Shown one piece after another: positions 36,128-48,300 of a stretch of DNA of 64,000 nucleotides. The notes under the pieces are model-generated. The model was given only the letters and a program-made list of their open reading frames with translations. It did no database searches and was not told where the DNA came from. The position numbers were made by a program, and so were the translations under genes. Position 1 is the first letter of the stretch; each line of letters starts with the position of its first letter. This DNA comes from Oasisia sp. SBJ-2009 (Eukaryota > Annelida > Polychaeta > Sabellida > Siboglinidae): NCBI GenBank assembly GCA_964017155.1, contig OZ024860.1:44608661-44672660 (forward strand), written 5' to 3'.

Positions 36128-37131
36128 GAAAGATATACTAACAAACATTCTCACCTCTATAACTGGTTGGGCCCTGGGCTGCATCAGCACTGTGGTAACC
36201 TGGTATTGAATGCAGTCTGTTGGCAAGGAACACCCTTCAAGAAGAAGCACACAAAACACATTACCTATATATCTGGCTGAAATATGACATTAGCATGATG
36301 CAGCATTTTGCTGATGGTATAGCATCAACATGTTATTGAACATTATACATATACATTCACATTATGTTCACCTTTTACAGAATAATGGTATATCCCATAC
36401 ATCCGATTATTAAACACTCAATATATATGCTTCAGAGTCCAGGTGCAAGACCAGATCTGTTGTAATCGAGATAAGTGTTATTAAAATATAGTTGATGGAA
36501 ATCCATCCATCCATCCATCCATCCATCCATCCATCCATCCATCCATCCATCCATCCATCCATCCATCCATCCATCCATCCATCCATCCAACTACTCCGAC
36601 ATACAAATTCGCAGGAGTTCAACACTTTCTCTGACTCTGGACTGGTACACTAATCGATGAACCATGCACCGCCCACCACCCATGCATGTGCAAATGACGT
36701 AATTATTGGCAAGTTCAATTAACGTGTCCATTATCTCATATCGACTTTACTCTACCGTAGTTAAACTGGTGAATGGACCCACAACTACGACTACGAGTGT
36801 GAACACTTCCCGCGCCGTGGTACGTCACCCACTCACTGCTACAATCAACTCACAGCGGAGGATGCGGGTTGTTGAGTCGAGTAGGAGACGACGGTCGGAT
36901 GCGATGCGAGGTCGGCTCGTCTAACACGGACAATTGGTCCTTGTAGTAGTCGAGATATGTCGTCTCTCGCTCGATCGGTTGCAGCCACACCTCCTTAGCA
37001 CGCAGTCGAATTCTGTCCAGGTTTGCCGACGCTTCGTCCGGGAAGGCGCCGCGGTCGATACCGGAGCGAAGGCTGCTCCTGAAACGAGACACCGGGTAGT
37101 CGTACCTCGGGTTGCAGTTCCGTGTGGCCAT
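30621..37131 (-). CDS. Unrecognised seven-exon gene, 282-residue product
   Basis: Seven exons on the minus strand: 37131-36854, 36234-36155, 35577-35471, 33111-33081, 32803-32748, 31602-31533 and 30847-30621 (with TGA). Every boundary has an AG acceptor and a GT donor, and the phases join without a stop, totalling 849 nt; this is the main evidence for the gene. The start is the ATG at 37131, chosen because upstream in-frame sequence lies in the CpG-rich promoter. The protein begins [18 protein letters not shown] and has a charged helix in exon 1 ([14 protein letters not shown]). A polar, glycine- and serine-rich middle follows, and the C-terminus is proline-rich ([18 protein letters not shown]). 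No transmembrane or enzymatic motif is seen. The Pro/Tyr/Arg-rich, low-complexity make-up resembles small ciliary microtubule-associated proteins, but that is only an impression. It shares a bidirectional promoter with EXOC1. Confidence 0.75.
31687..31802. repeat. Two (TA)n tracts with duplicated flank
   Basis: Two TA runs are each followed by CCAAGTAATTCATCAAT, so a segment including the microsatellite edge was duplicated. It lies in the last 1 kb of the minus-strand gene, between exons 5 and 6. Confidence 0.85.
34727..34815. repeat. 21-bp minisatellite, four units
   Basis: The unit TGTGTTACCTATGTGATTAA is repeated in tandem in intron 3 of the minus-strand gene. Confidence 0.9.
35715..36125. 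repeat. CACT/CTCA-rich microsatellite and (AT)n tract
   Basis: Mixed ACAC/CTCT arrays (35745-35940) and a pure AT tract (36084-36123) lie on either side of a short unique segment, 30 bp from exon 2 of the minus-strand gene. Confidence 0.85.
36502..36588. repeat. (CCAT)n tetranucleotide array
   Basis: About 22 perfect CCAT units lie in intron 1 of the minus-strand gene. Confidence 0.97.
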
Positions 37132-37440
37132 GCTGCGCGGCGGTATTCCAAGCGATCCCCGCAGCTGTACAACGCCGCTGTGTATTGCCCGCCGGCGAAA
37201 AGTAAAGTGACCAACAAATGACGGTAAAACCGGCAATTAATTGAGTAATCCGATTAACCGGCGCTGTTGTTGACATGCGCATGGCAACGCCGCCAAACGC
37301 ATTTCGATCACTGCGCTGCCTAGCGGACAGAGTCGTCGCCGCAGCGCCGCCTGGAGACCGGAAGTGAAACGGAGACTGCGTCGTCCATCACAGGAAGTTA
37401 TGAAAGGAGGAGGCGGTGCTGGTTTGGTTTGTTGTGAGGT
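37132..37440. promoter_or_regulatory. CpG-rich bidirectional promoter of the unknown gene and EXOC1
   Basis: CpG is frequent here, in contrast to the flanks. An ETS/GABP-type site CCGGAAGTG lies at 37358-37366 and a second CAGGAAGT at 37391-37398. The ATG of the minus-strand gene is at 37131. For EXOC1, whose ATG exon starts at a splice acceptor (39699|39700), a plausible non-coding first exon ends at GTGAG|GTATGA (37438). That would give a 5'UTR intron of about 2.26 kb. The head-to-head layout and ETS sites fit a housekeeping promoter; the first-exon boundaries are inference. Confidence 0.5.
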
Positions 37441-39699
37441 ATGATCACTGACATATGGGCAATGTTCGTTCACTAACTTAGACATGAGCAATATCATTAA
37501 CGCCCCAGTCCAACCGTTAAACAATCAGTGCGCGGGTTTGTTGCTGCCGATAGGCTAGCTGTCAAAAGGTACCACGTATACACTACACTACAGCCTACGG
37601 CTACACCGTACACTAACACTGTCACTGACAGTGACAGACTGACTGACTCATCGAGTCATCCTCGCGCACTCTGGAGTCGCTGCTGCTGATTATGTCACTA
37701 TCAGCCATCAGTACCCCTGGCAGATCCCTTTGGCTTTGCAAAACGCACTTTTAAGCTCAGCCAATGAAGTCGCTCATGAGGAGTACGTACGTGTGGTCGG
37801 CCTGATATAATTTTGGGTGATTTCAGCTGATCGTGTTCCATGCAATGTTTGAAATGTAGAAGTAATATTTGAATACACAAAACCATTCATATCATATGAT
37901 TGTGTTATATTAGAATACCCAGAAATTGTTTATCCATCTTCAAATTGGGGCATGTATTTGCGCTGTTCTCGTGGTGAAGCAGTAACAATTGGCACCGCAG
38001 AGTCAATAAACTATCGTTTGACTAGCTAAATCGTGCACCTCTCATAGCCACGACACAGGGTAACAGATTACATGTGTCAGGTAGTTTGCCTGGCAAACAG
38101 CCCGGGCTGGCAAGGATGACAAGCTTGCAATTTTCTAAATGATATGTGACTCATCCACAGAGTTAGATAATTAATCTTTCCCCTATAGACTAGAGTGACA
38201 AGCTGGCCTGCTGCACTGAAGCCGCTGTGGACCACTGGCTGCCATTCACTTGCACGGCAGAAAGTGCCGTACACACTGGCTGGATATACAGAATAGAACT
38301 GTTGAGCAACGTAATAAATGTGATAAAAAGTCTGTAAGACGAAATTTTTAACTTGGATATGTGTCCCTGTGCCCCTAGGCCTAGATAAGACAGCTCATGA
38401 TTAATTTCTGGAGTAGGCCAGCAGGGTCAGCTGTTTAATGTTTGGAGTTGGTTCACTGTGTTGTGGTGGGGATCTAAATATTGGTCACTGTGGTTCCTTC
38501 GCAATGTGAATAATAATCCAGTGGGATGGATAGGATGTAGCCTCTAGCTTAGTCATTAAGGGAAGGGCTGTGACCTGGATTAAATATAGAACCCAAACAC
38601 TAGACAGTTCGGTGGTTGACACTGGTGTGAGCAACGTTAATCCATTTGGGGACATGCTGGCTACAACAGTCATTGTGAAGTAGCAAGTATGGTTATTTCC
38701 TGTGTAGCGTATAACTGTACCAACCAACAGAAAACAGGATCCGGAGTCTCTGGCATATCTGAGAGTCAACTGTTTGAACACATTGTACACAATTAAACAA
38801 CACTGGCTAACTGATGTCAGTAAATAAATAACGTGATAATTATGTAGAAAACTTGGTGCAGTCCTATGTATATACAGGCACTGCAGTGGCTTTCTGCCAG
38901 CTTTTCTGTAGCTTGGCTGTCACTACCTGTGTTGACTTCGAAGTATCATGTGTCAACTGATAGGGGCCAAGCCATCTTGTTCTAGTGAGGTGTTCTATTT
39001 ATATCTATGCATTAAATACATCTTTAGTCAGATATATCAGTCACTGTGATCAAAGAATGTCTACAGATTACATGTAAACAGCATAGTGGTCATGGTGATG
39101 TGGCCAATAATATTTCTATTTATCAGACAAAATTGGTAGCAACAGTTCAGTCTAATCACCATAGGAAATGTATCAAAGTAATCAAACACTCAGTAGTAAT
39201 AATGTTCACAAACCTTACAACACTCTGTGTCTGTCTGACTCAAATTTCATCCCTTCGAAAACAAATTCAGCCCACCCAAAAGCAAGGTGGATGCCTCTCT
39301 AGATAAAGCTAATTGTGTGTTTAGCTAATTAGTATACATGTGGGACAATCTGGGACCATGACACTTGTTTCCCACCCAAAGCGTGGTGTGTTTGTTGTGA
39401 CTACATAATCCACTCTTATTGCAGGATTAAATTATTAAAGTAATTAATATTTGCCTATATAGTCATTACAGAGATACTGTCCTATGTTTGTAGTGATTAG
39501 GTTGGCATAATCCCTCTAACTGTGCCACTCGAGTTTATTAATCCCAGCTTTTTCTTGCATCTGTAATTATTGCACATAAGTTTACAGTCATTAGATTAAT
39601 ACACTAATTCCAAGACATGTCCACCCTATACTCTTATCTGTACACTTGTTTTAAATGCAATAGTAGTTATTATAACTTATCACTGTCATTTCTTTCCAG
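37441..39699 (+). other. Probable EXOC1 5'UTR intron
   Basis: Apart from the THAP fragment, it holds a block-B-related piece at about 38805-39030 (ACTGATGTCAGTAAATA) and a GAGTTAGATAATTAATCTTT word shared with 7445. No coding exon was seen. It ends in a good acceptor, TTTCTTTCCAG, at 39689-39699. Confidence 0.4.
38689..38793 (+). pseudogene. THAP-domain N-terminal fragment
   Basis: The frame opens MVISCVAYNCTNQQKTGSGV, which fits the start of a THAP zinc finger: two cysteines of the C2CH motif spaced C-x4-C, followed by the basic turn before the usual F-H-x-F-P. After that the match is lost and a stop follows at about 38791. It is probably a relic of a THAP-containing transposase or a dead exon, inside the 5'UTR intron of EXOC1. 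Confidence 0.45.
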
Positions 39700-39724
39700 T
39701 TTGCTGATGTGAGTTGAAGCAACA

Positions 39725-42700
39725 ATGACAGCCATCAAGCACACCCTACAGAGGGAAGTGTTCCTCCCCAGCGAAGAAAGGCTCATAGCTGTTGTACACG
39801 TCACCAAGCCAGGCCGCAAGAAGAAAGCAAGCTTCCTCTGTGCTGCAGGTAGGTGGCAGCACCACTGTTGCAGGGATCATCCAGTTTCTGATTCTGTGTC
39901 ACATCTGTTTCCAGTTGATGAATTAAGTTTTCGGTAAATATTATATATGAGTATGAGTACATTGGCATTGGAATGAAATAAATTAATATTGGGGGAACTT
40001 CAGAATCACTCTGGTCACACTGTCTTGGGTCATGCTATCAGAAGATGGGAGGGTGCAGTTGAGTGTTTTTCGCAGCCGCACTTAAGTGATAAGGTCAGCT
40101 TTTCAGCTGTATGATTTTGGTATCAGAAGATGGGTGAGCAGAAAGAACAAATGTGAGTGAATGTGTTGGTGTGTGAGTGGGTGAGTGAGCGAGTGAGCAT
40201 ATATGAGTGAGCAAGTGAATGAGTGTGTGAGCGAGTAAGCATGTGAGTGAGTGTGTGAGTGAGTGCATGAGTGGGTGGGTGAATCGGTGGGTGAGTGAGT
40301 GGGTGGGTGGGTGAGTGAATGGGTGGGTGAGTGCGTGGGTGAGCATGTGAGTGAGTGAGTGAGAGAATGAGTGAGAGAATGAGTGAATGAGTGAGTGAGA
40401 GAATGAGTGAGTGAGTGGGTGGGTGGGTGGGTGGGAGGGCGGGCGAGCGAGCGAGCGAGTGAGTATACACTGTACATGTCCTTGGCCTGCAGTCACTACA
40501 GAGAAGCCGATCCAGGCTCACATCTACCAGGTGAAGAAGCAGGACCGGGGAGACACCTTCAAGAAGAAACTCTCCTGGTCTCTCAGAGAACTCAAGGTTC
40601 TCGATGCCAAAGATGCGACTAAGGCAAGTTGTTCTATACATAACAGCGCAGTCTTACAGTCATAGCCAGGGTTGTACAGGGCACCATTCGTGTACTCAGA
40701 TAGTTTTCTTCTAGGTGAAGTGTCTGCTGTTAATGAAACACCCTAGCTACCCATTACATTATGTCTGCCACTACAGTGTATGTGTGTGTGATTTATATCA
40801 CAAATCAATCTGAGATGACTTAATATGTGATTTAACAGAGCATGGCTGTCAGGAATATAGCAAACTGTTTTACTAAATATATATTATATTTACTAAACTT
40901 CAGTTTGTTCATATTTTGCACAGGATACTGCTGAGTTTGAGCTTCAGTTTGACAAAGTCTACAAGTGGATTGCCAGTAGCATTCAGGAGAAACTGACATT
41001 TATACAGTACCTGTGGAAGGTATGTGTCCTACATCAGCAGTATCTTGGTCATACAGTATAGTGGCTTCCTTTGGTACGTCACAGTTTTGTTTATTTTTAT
41101 ATCCATTATTGGTTTACTACAAAATTAAATGGTCAAACACATTTTCCTTGGTCTTTACATCTCATAGTTTTTTAATCTATAGTTTCCATGTAATACCTAC
41201 ACCAAGATCAAAACCAACCCAGATTACACCAGTACTAATTTATACCCAGCAAATTATAACTCTGAGAAAAAGACGTCTAAGAAAATACAAAGCACAAGGT
41301 TGGTAAATGTTTGTTTTATGATGCAAGCAAGTGAGGAGTAAAACAGAATCAGTAGCTTTAATTGTTGCTGTTGGTTTCAGTTGTGTCAAAGATACCTTAT
41401 CCAGAAGCCAGACTTTTTCAACATTCCAGATGGAGTCCTGGAAGGTGGGTTCATATGTGTCTTGTTTCTGTTATAATCTAGTAGTCATCTAAATGCACTC
41501 ATGTATATACTGGTGTCAGCTATGAATTGGTGCTGATAAGAGCAGCATTTGTGTGAATATACTAATATATGTAACATAGCCGAGTGATATCGTTACAGCG
41601 TCGCTACACATATAGCAACCTGCAAATATATATCAACAGCATTTGCTAACCTGTTCACCTGTGTTCCAAGGAATGTAGGAAAACAATAATTTTGTAATCC
41701 AGAATGACAAATACCACCAAAATATGAATGAATGAGTAAATGACTTACATTTAATATATTTAAAATATGCAGTAAATTATGAAAACCCAAATGTCTCTAT
41801 CTTTTAAGTTAAACTACATAGCTATATTATTTAATTGTTAATGTCTAGTATCACTGGTCACATTTAACACGCCTATATGTTTTACATTAATTTTAATTTT
41901 ACAAAATGTCATACTCATTATTTTATTATCAATATACCATTTATTTTAATAATCGTCTTTAGCTAACTTATTAATTTTATTATTTATTACTATTACTTTT
42001 TATACATATTTTATGTACCTTAACAAACTTAATATTATAATTCTACGACACATGTATACTTACTCATGTACAGCGCCTCCGAATGGTTATTTCTAGATTT
42101 ATGGCGCTTTATAAATCTTCTTCTTCTTCTTCTTATTATCTATGTTACATCTGTTGTATACAGAGATAGGGGAGAGTCTGGAAGGCGACCACACGGGGCA
42201 AGAGAAGACAGTGCTGGGGGCCTCAGACTCTGACTGGCACGCGCTGTCAGAACGCGAGGAGGCTGACATTGAGTTGTTGATGTCTGAGTGTGAGTACGCC
42301 ATCAGCAACGCCGAGGCCTTCGCAGAGCAGCTGTCCAAGGACCTGTCAGTGCTGGACGGGGTAGGTCACTTAGGTCACATCATGCTGCAACGATCTTCTC
42401 CCCCTTGGTCCCAGTTCTGCCATCTTGATGAATCATCTCACAGTTCCTCCATGCAAAGAGAAAATATTGTAATGCTTTAAATTATAATTTTTCCACATAT
42501 TAATTCATATTACTATAATTTGTTTAGATCTCTTTATTTTAAAGTTTTAAATTATTTATTATTTTCTAATAAATAAGTTTAGTCAAATAATCACATTAAC
42601 ATGTTATAATGTCTAAAATTATTTAAATTAGTTTTGTACATTGCATTTTGTCAATGTTTTATGGCGCCATTTCAATATCTACGAGTACCTAGAGGGAAAA

Positions 42701-44107
42701 AAAGTATTATTTAATTATTAAGAACAAACAAATCAATTCTCACATTATTAGAGCTTTGTTTCAACGCTTCCCAGAGGGGTGAACCTTTGAAAATGTTTAC
42801 TTTCTGATTTTTCTGTAGGCAAACATCCACTCCATCATGGGGTGTGAGGACCAGGTCCTTGAGCTGATGGTCCTCCTAGACCAGGGGGTCCAGGAGGCCA
42901 TCCGTGTGGAGGAACGGCTGGAGGAGTACGACCTCAAACTGAAGGTAAAGTCTTCATTCACTCTCAATATTAATACACTAAATTCGGGGGCAATTTGACA
43001 GCGTCCCCTCTGAGGTGATGAGTTTCACAGTTTTCCTATGTTCATTTACTTTTTGCAGGACTGAACTCCATTATCTACCAAAAGAATGAATGAGACTTTA
43101 AAAACACAGAAGTAATTATTTAGATTTACAGTTGTTTACTTACCAAGTTTTCCGTATGCTTAGCTGATGTCTAACAAAAGTTGTGTAAATCTGAATGCTA
43201 TGGGGAATTTTGCAAAAACCTGATAGGTAGTAGTGCAGTGGCTGAGAGGTAGAGCATCGCACTCTTGACTAAGAGGACCCGGGTTCGAATCCTGTGCTGC
43301 CGTGTAAAACCTTGGACAAGTTTTTTCACTCTTGGTCCAGTTCACTCAGCTGTATAAATGAGTACCTAGCTGTAGACAGTGGTGCATATTTGTATGAGCA
43401 GCCTTCGCGCATTACCTGCAGCAAGGCTGGATGCTTCCCAGAGAAGTTGAAATAATGTCTGGTTGAACAGGTCTGTGAAGGAGTAAAGTGTAAAGTGCTT
43501 TGAACAAACCTGAAGATTGGATACTGCGCTGTATGAGAACTTGCCTTCACCTTTTCTGTAGGAAGTGTAAAGAAATGAGCGTGTTGTTGTGTTGTTGCAG
43601 GGCGTCAAGGACTTGATGGAGTTCATGAAGGACAAAGACACTTTGATCCAAGTGAAGACCAGAAATAACCAGAAACTGCTGCAAGAACTGGACAGTCTCG
43701 TGGTAGGTTTACTAAGAACTGGACAGTCTCGTGGTAGGTTTACTAAGAACTGGACAGTCTCGTGGTAGGTTTACTAAGAACTGGATAGTCTCGTGGTAGG
43801 TTTACTAAGAACTGGTCAGTCTCGTGGTAGGTTTACTAAGAACTGGACAGTCTCGTGGTAGGTTTACTAAGAACTGGACAGTCTCGTGGTAGGTTTACTA
43901 AGAACTGGATAGTCTCGTGGGAGGTTTACCGAATAAAATAGGATAAAATGAAGTGTTAACACTGGCTCGTAATATGTCAACAGAGAGTTATGCTTTTGAT
44001 ATGTTACAACATACCCAGTCAAACAGAGAATGTATTGACACCAGGGCAAACTTATGGTACATCAAAACAGGCTTGTGATAATGTTAACCCAAGAGAACAT
44101 GCATGTG

Positions 44108-44151
<44 letters not shown>

Positions 44152-45266
44152 TGTGCGTGCGTGTGCGTGTGCTTTATACTGTGTAACATGATTTTACATT
44201 AAAAAGGTAAAGTCATGTTATACAGATACATTCTTAAAATGTTATACAGTGTACATTTTTCAATATAAAATTGTGTAATACAGTATAAATTATAAAAAAT
44301 TTAAATATAAAGTAAAGTAAAGTCTTATTATTCAGTATAAATTTTAAAATGTAATACAGTATGAATTAACCAATCGCCACTGAGCTTGATCTTCGAGGAT
44401 ATTGGCGCAAAAGAAGTCATTATTATTATTATTAATAATTCTGTTACTATGACTTCTTGGTGACTACAGAATCAGTTGGACCTGGACCACGACCACATGA
44501 AGGCCCTGTTGGACGGAGACCTGTCCTCACCCAGAGGTATAGAGCAGTGCAGCGAGGCGGCCATGCGGCTACAACACTGTACCGCTGCCGAGATACATCC
44601 ATGTAAGCAACACCTTTCACTTTCACTTTGTTGAAACTTGCTACATTTCGATCTGTCATCTGTGGATTTTGATCAAGCACTGATGTCATGTAAATGATTG
44701 AGACATTTAAGTAAATACACAAATGGATAGTTGCAGTTCTCATGTGAGAAACGAAGTAAAGGCAAGTTCTAATATAGCACAGTATCCAGTCCTCAGGACC
44801 GTACAAAGCACTTTACACTTTACTTCCCTGACAGACCTGTTCACTCAAGACACCATCTCGGCTTCTCTGGGAAGCATCCAGCCATATGCTACAATTAATA
44901 CTCGAAGGCTGCTCGTACACATATCCACCACTGTCTATAGCCAAATACTCAGTTAAACAGCTGAGTGAACTGGATCAATGTAGAGTGAAAAGATTTGCCC
45001 AAGGTTTTAATACCGCAGCCAGGATTCGAACCCGGGTTCTCGTAGTCGAGAGACCGAAGCTCTACCCCCGAGCCATTGCGCTCTACAAAACGGTTGTTTG
45101 TGTGGCCTGTAAGAGTGAGTGTCCTGCCTCCAGCCCTGTCCCGTATGGCGGCCGTTCAGGAGCAGCAGAAGCGGTTCACGAGGCTGAAGGCGACGTTTGC
45201 CATGAGGCTGGCTCATCACCTCAACAATCTCTTCATCCACCAGGTGGGTGTGGCCTTAGTTTATAG

Positions 45267-45350
<84 letters not shown>

Positions 45351-48300
45351 CAATTTTAAAGGATATTATATATATATTTATTTATTTATTTATTAACTAG
45401 TTTACACCACAATTATTGTTAAATAGATAATCTATTATTTTAATTTTTTCTGTTTTTATTTATTATACATGTATTAAAATAATATTTTTCTTTTCATTTT
45501 AAAGAACAAATTATGTACAATGTATATCTTATATCTATATGTTATATTTATTTGCCATATTTCATTTTATTGTATATATAGGCACTATATGAATCAACGC
45601 CAGACTACATTCCAATTCATCATGCAATGCACGTTGAATATGGCAATAAAGCTTTATTATTATTATTAGTGAGTCTGGTTTGGCCAACAAACAACCTGTG
45701 AAAGAAAGTAAACAGCAAGGGTACATTCATATCTAACACAGTGACTAGTCTTTAGGACTGATCAAAGCATGTTACACTTTACTCCCAGGAATACTTAATC
45801 AGTCAGATGTCATCACTACAGCTCTGGGAAGCATTCAGATTCATACACACAGGGCCACCAATGCCTGTAGCCAGGCATTCAACCATTGTTTGACAGCCAG
45901 TGTGTTGCTCATCAATTGTGGGAGTGACCAACCCATTTGTGTTCATGTGCCTCTCAGCTTGGTTTCAAAGGATCTAGACACAATGTAATTAACTTTATTC
46001 TTAGTACAGGACTGGACTGGACTGGACTGGACTGGACTGGACTGGACTGCACTGCACTGCACTGCACTGCACTGCACTGCACTGCACTGCACTGCACTGC
46101 ACTGCACTGCAGTGCAGTGCAGTGCAGTGCAGTGCAGTGCAGTGCAGTGCACTGCACTCTATCATCACATTGGCTGTCATGATGCATCAGTAGTTCAATG
46201 TATTATTACACCCCTAGTCACTCATTTATCTAGCAGTTGTCACCACTGTATGTCCCCCTCTGGACTGAGCACTGACCTTTGACCGCGTATCTAACAGGGC
46301 AATGAGATGTGTGAGACACTGAGTCAGTATGCGAGTGAGTTGACACTGCCCCGTCACGCGGCCAGTCAGCGTGACCTTTTGCCCTACGCTGACCTCATGG
46401 CCTGGCTCAAGATGGCTGAGCCGGAGAGCTTCGAGAAACTAGCCAAGGTGGGTGTCTAACTGCTAGCGAAGTTACCCCATCATTACATGACGAATAAAAA
46501 GCACCTCATAATATTTGTTGGTTAAATCAGCTCCATGGTCAAGTAGGTTTATGACTTGGATGGATCGCTACAATGTTACTGTGTAATGTCAAGCTACAGT
46601 GTTGCTATGTAACATCACCATAGAAATCAACTGAATGTATGCACTATCAGTGGCTACTCATGTAAAAAGTAAAGGTAAGTTCTTATACAGCGCAGTATCC
46701 AGTCCTCAAGATTGCTCTAAGCAGTTTACACTTTACTTCCCTGACAGACCTGTTCAATCAGACACCATCTCAGCTTCTCTAGGAAGCATCCAGCCATCTG
46801 CTACAATTAATGCACGAAGGCTTCTCATACACATATCCACCACTGTCTATAGCCAGATACTCATTTATACAACTGAGTGAACAGAACCAATGTAGAGTGA
46901 AACCACTTGCCCAAGGTTTTAATACAGGATTCAAACCTGGGTCCTCTTAGTCGAGAGTCTGAAGCTCTACCCCTGAGCCACTTGTGTTTAGCCACAAGTA
47001 TGGCTGGCCCCAAGATCTTGCTCCAATCCGGGGAACATTTTAAAATCATTAAATTAAAAACAAATCTAATAGACTTGCTGATATGCCTTAAAAGTTCAAT
47101 CCTATACAGTGTTCAGACTGCTGTATTCTCATTTTGGTATCTCCGACGATAATATCTTAGTCCTGTTGGTATCAGTTGATATACCTTCATAAAAATAACA
47201 CAAGCCTTTGAATGTATTGCCAATATTTCATGTACTTTATTTAGTTTCAGTCCACAAAATGAGAATGGTTCAAGTATTTTGATCACTTTGCACAGTCCTA
47301 CATCAGGTACACAAAATACTAAAAAGTTTCCATTGTTTGACTACAGGTATATACAAGTAGTCTGAGTCGACTCTACGACCGGGAAATGAAGGAGTTCATG
47401 GAAAATGCAAAGGTCAAGTTGACCCCATCCAAACTTGAGAGAAAAGGTGATCTTCAGAATAGTTATTGGCCATAATGACGCTTGTCTTTTGGTTAATAAT
47501 TATATCCAAAGAGTGTTATTATTTTGCTTGTTAATATTTTCAAAAATACATGATTTGGTGATAAATAAAACTATACTAGGTTTATTACAAATGTAGAGAC
47601 CACGATTAAAAAACAATGAATCTTTTTTACCTTTGGAAACAATATTTCTCATATAGTGATTTCTGAATATGATCATATGGATTTTATCCAAAACACACAC
47701 TCATATATTCATTATTATTTTTGATTTATTGTCTTAACTTATCTATTGTTAAACATTTAATAATATAATATACTTATTATATATTATATACAGGATTATA
47801 TATTTAAAATATAATAAATTTATAAATTATATACTTGTTTTATTTAGGTAAACATGATTTAAATTTTATTTCATGGTATATATTTTTTGTAGGATTGTTT
47901 TTGTTTTAGTTTGTAATACATTTCTAAACAGTTAAAGTTCAGATATGTAAACAGTTGGTAGCAATCCGGTTGTTTGTGCACTAGACATAAATTATAATAC
48001 TATTCCCTCTGTGTGTCTCAGGGTCTCTTCTCCCCAGTCAGAGGTTTGCCCTGGGGGACTCTGTGTCCAGCCTACACAAGGCCTTTGACAGTCGCAAGAC
48101 GGGCTCCACAAATGCTCTGGACACCTCCTCACACCATGGGTCAGATGTTGACCTGTCCGGCACGGCCAAACTTGACCAGGTCAGTACATGGTTGCCATGC
48201 CAACTAGCTTTGTTCATATTTCTAACTAGGTGACATGGCAGTTCTAGATAAAAAAGATTATGCAGTGTCTGTGGATAGCTACAATGTTACTATGTAATAA

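Noticed and set aside
40095..40641. Ser/Thr/His repeat ORFs on the minus strand
   Set aside because: They come from the GAGT/GGGT array in EXOC1 intron 1.
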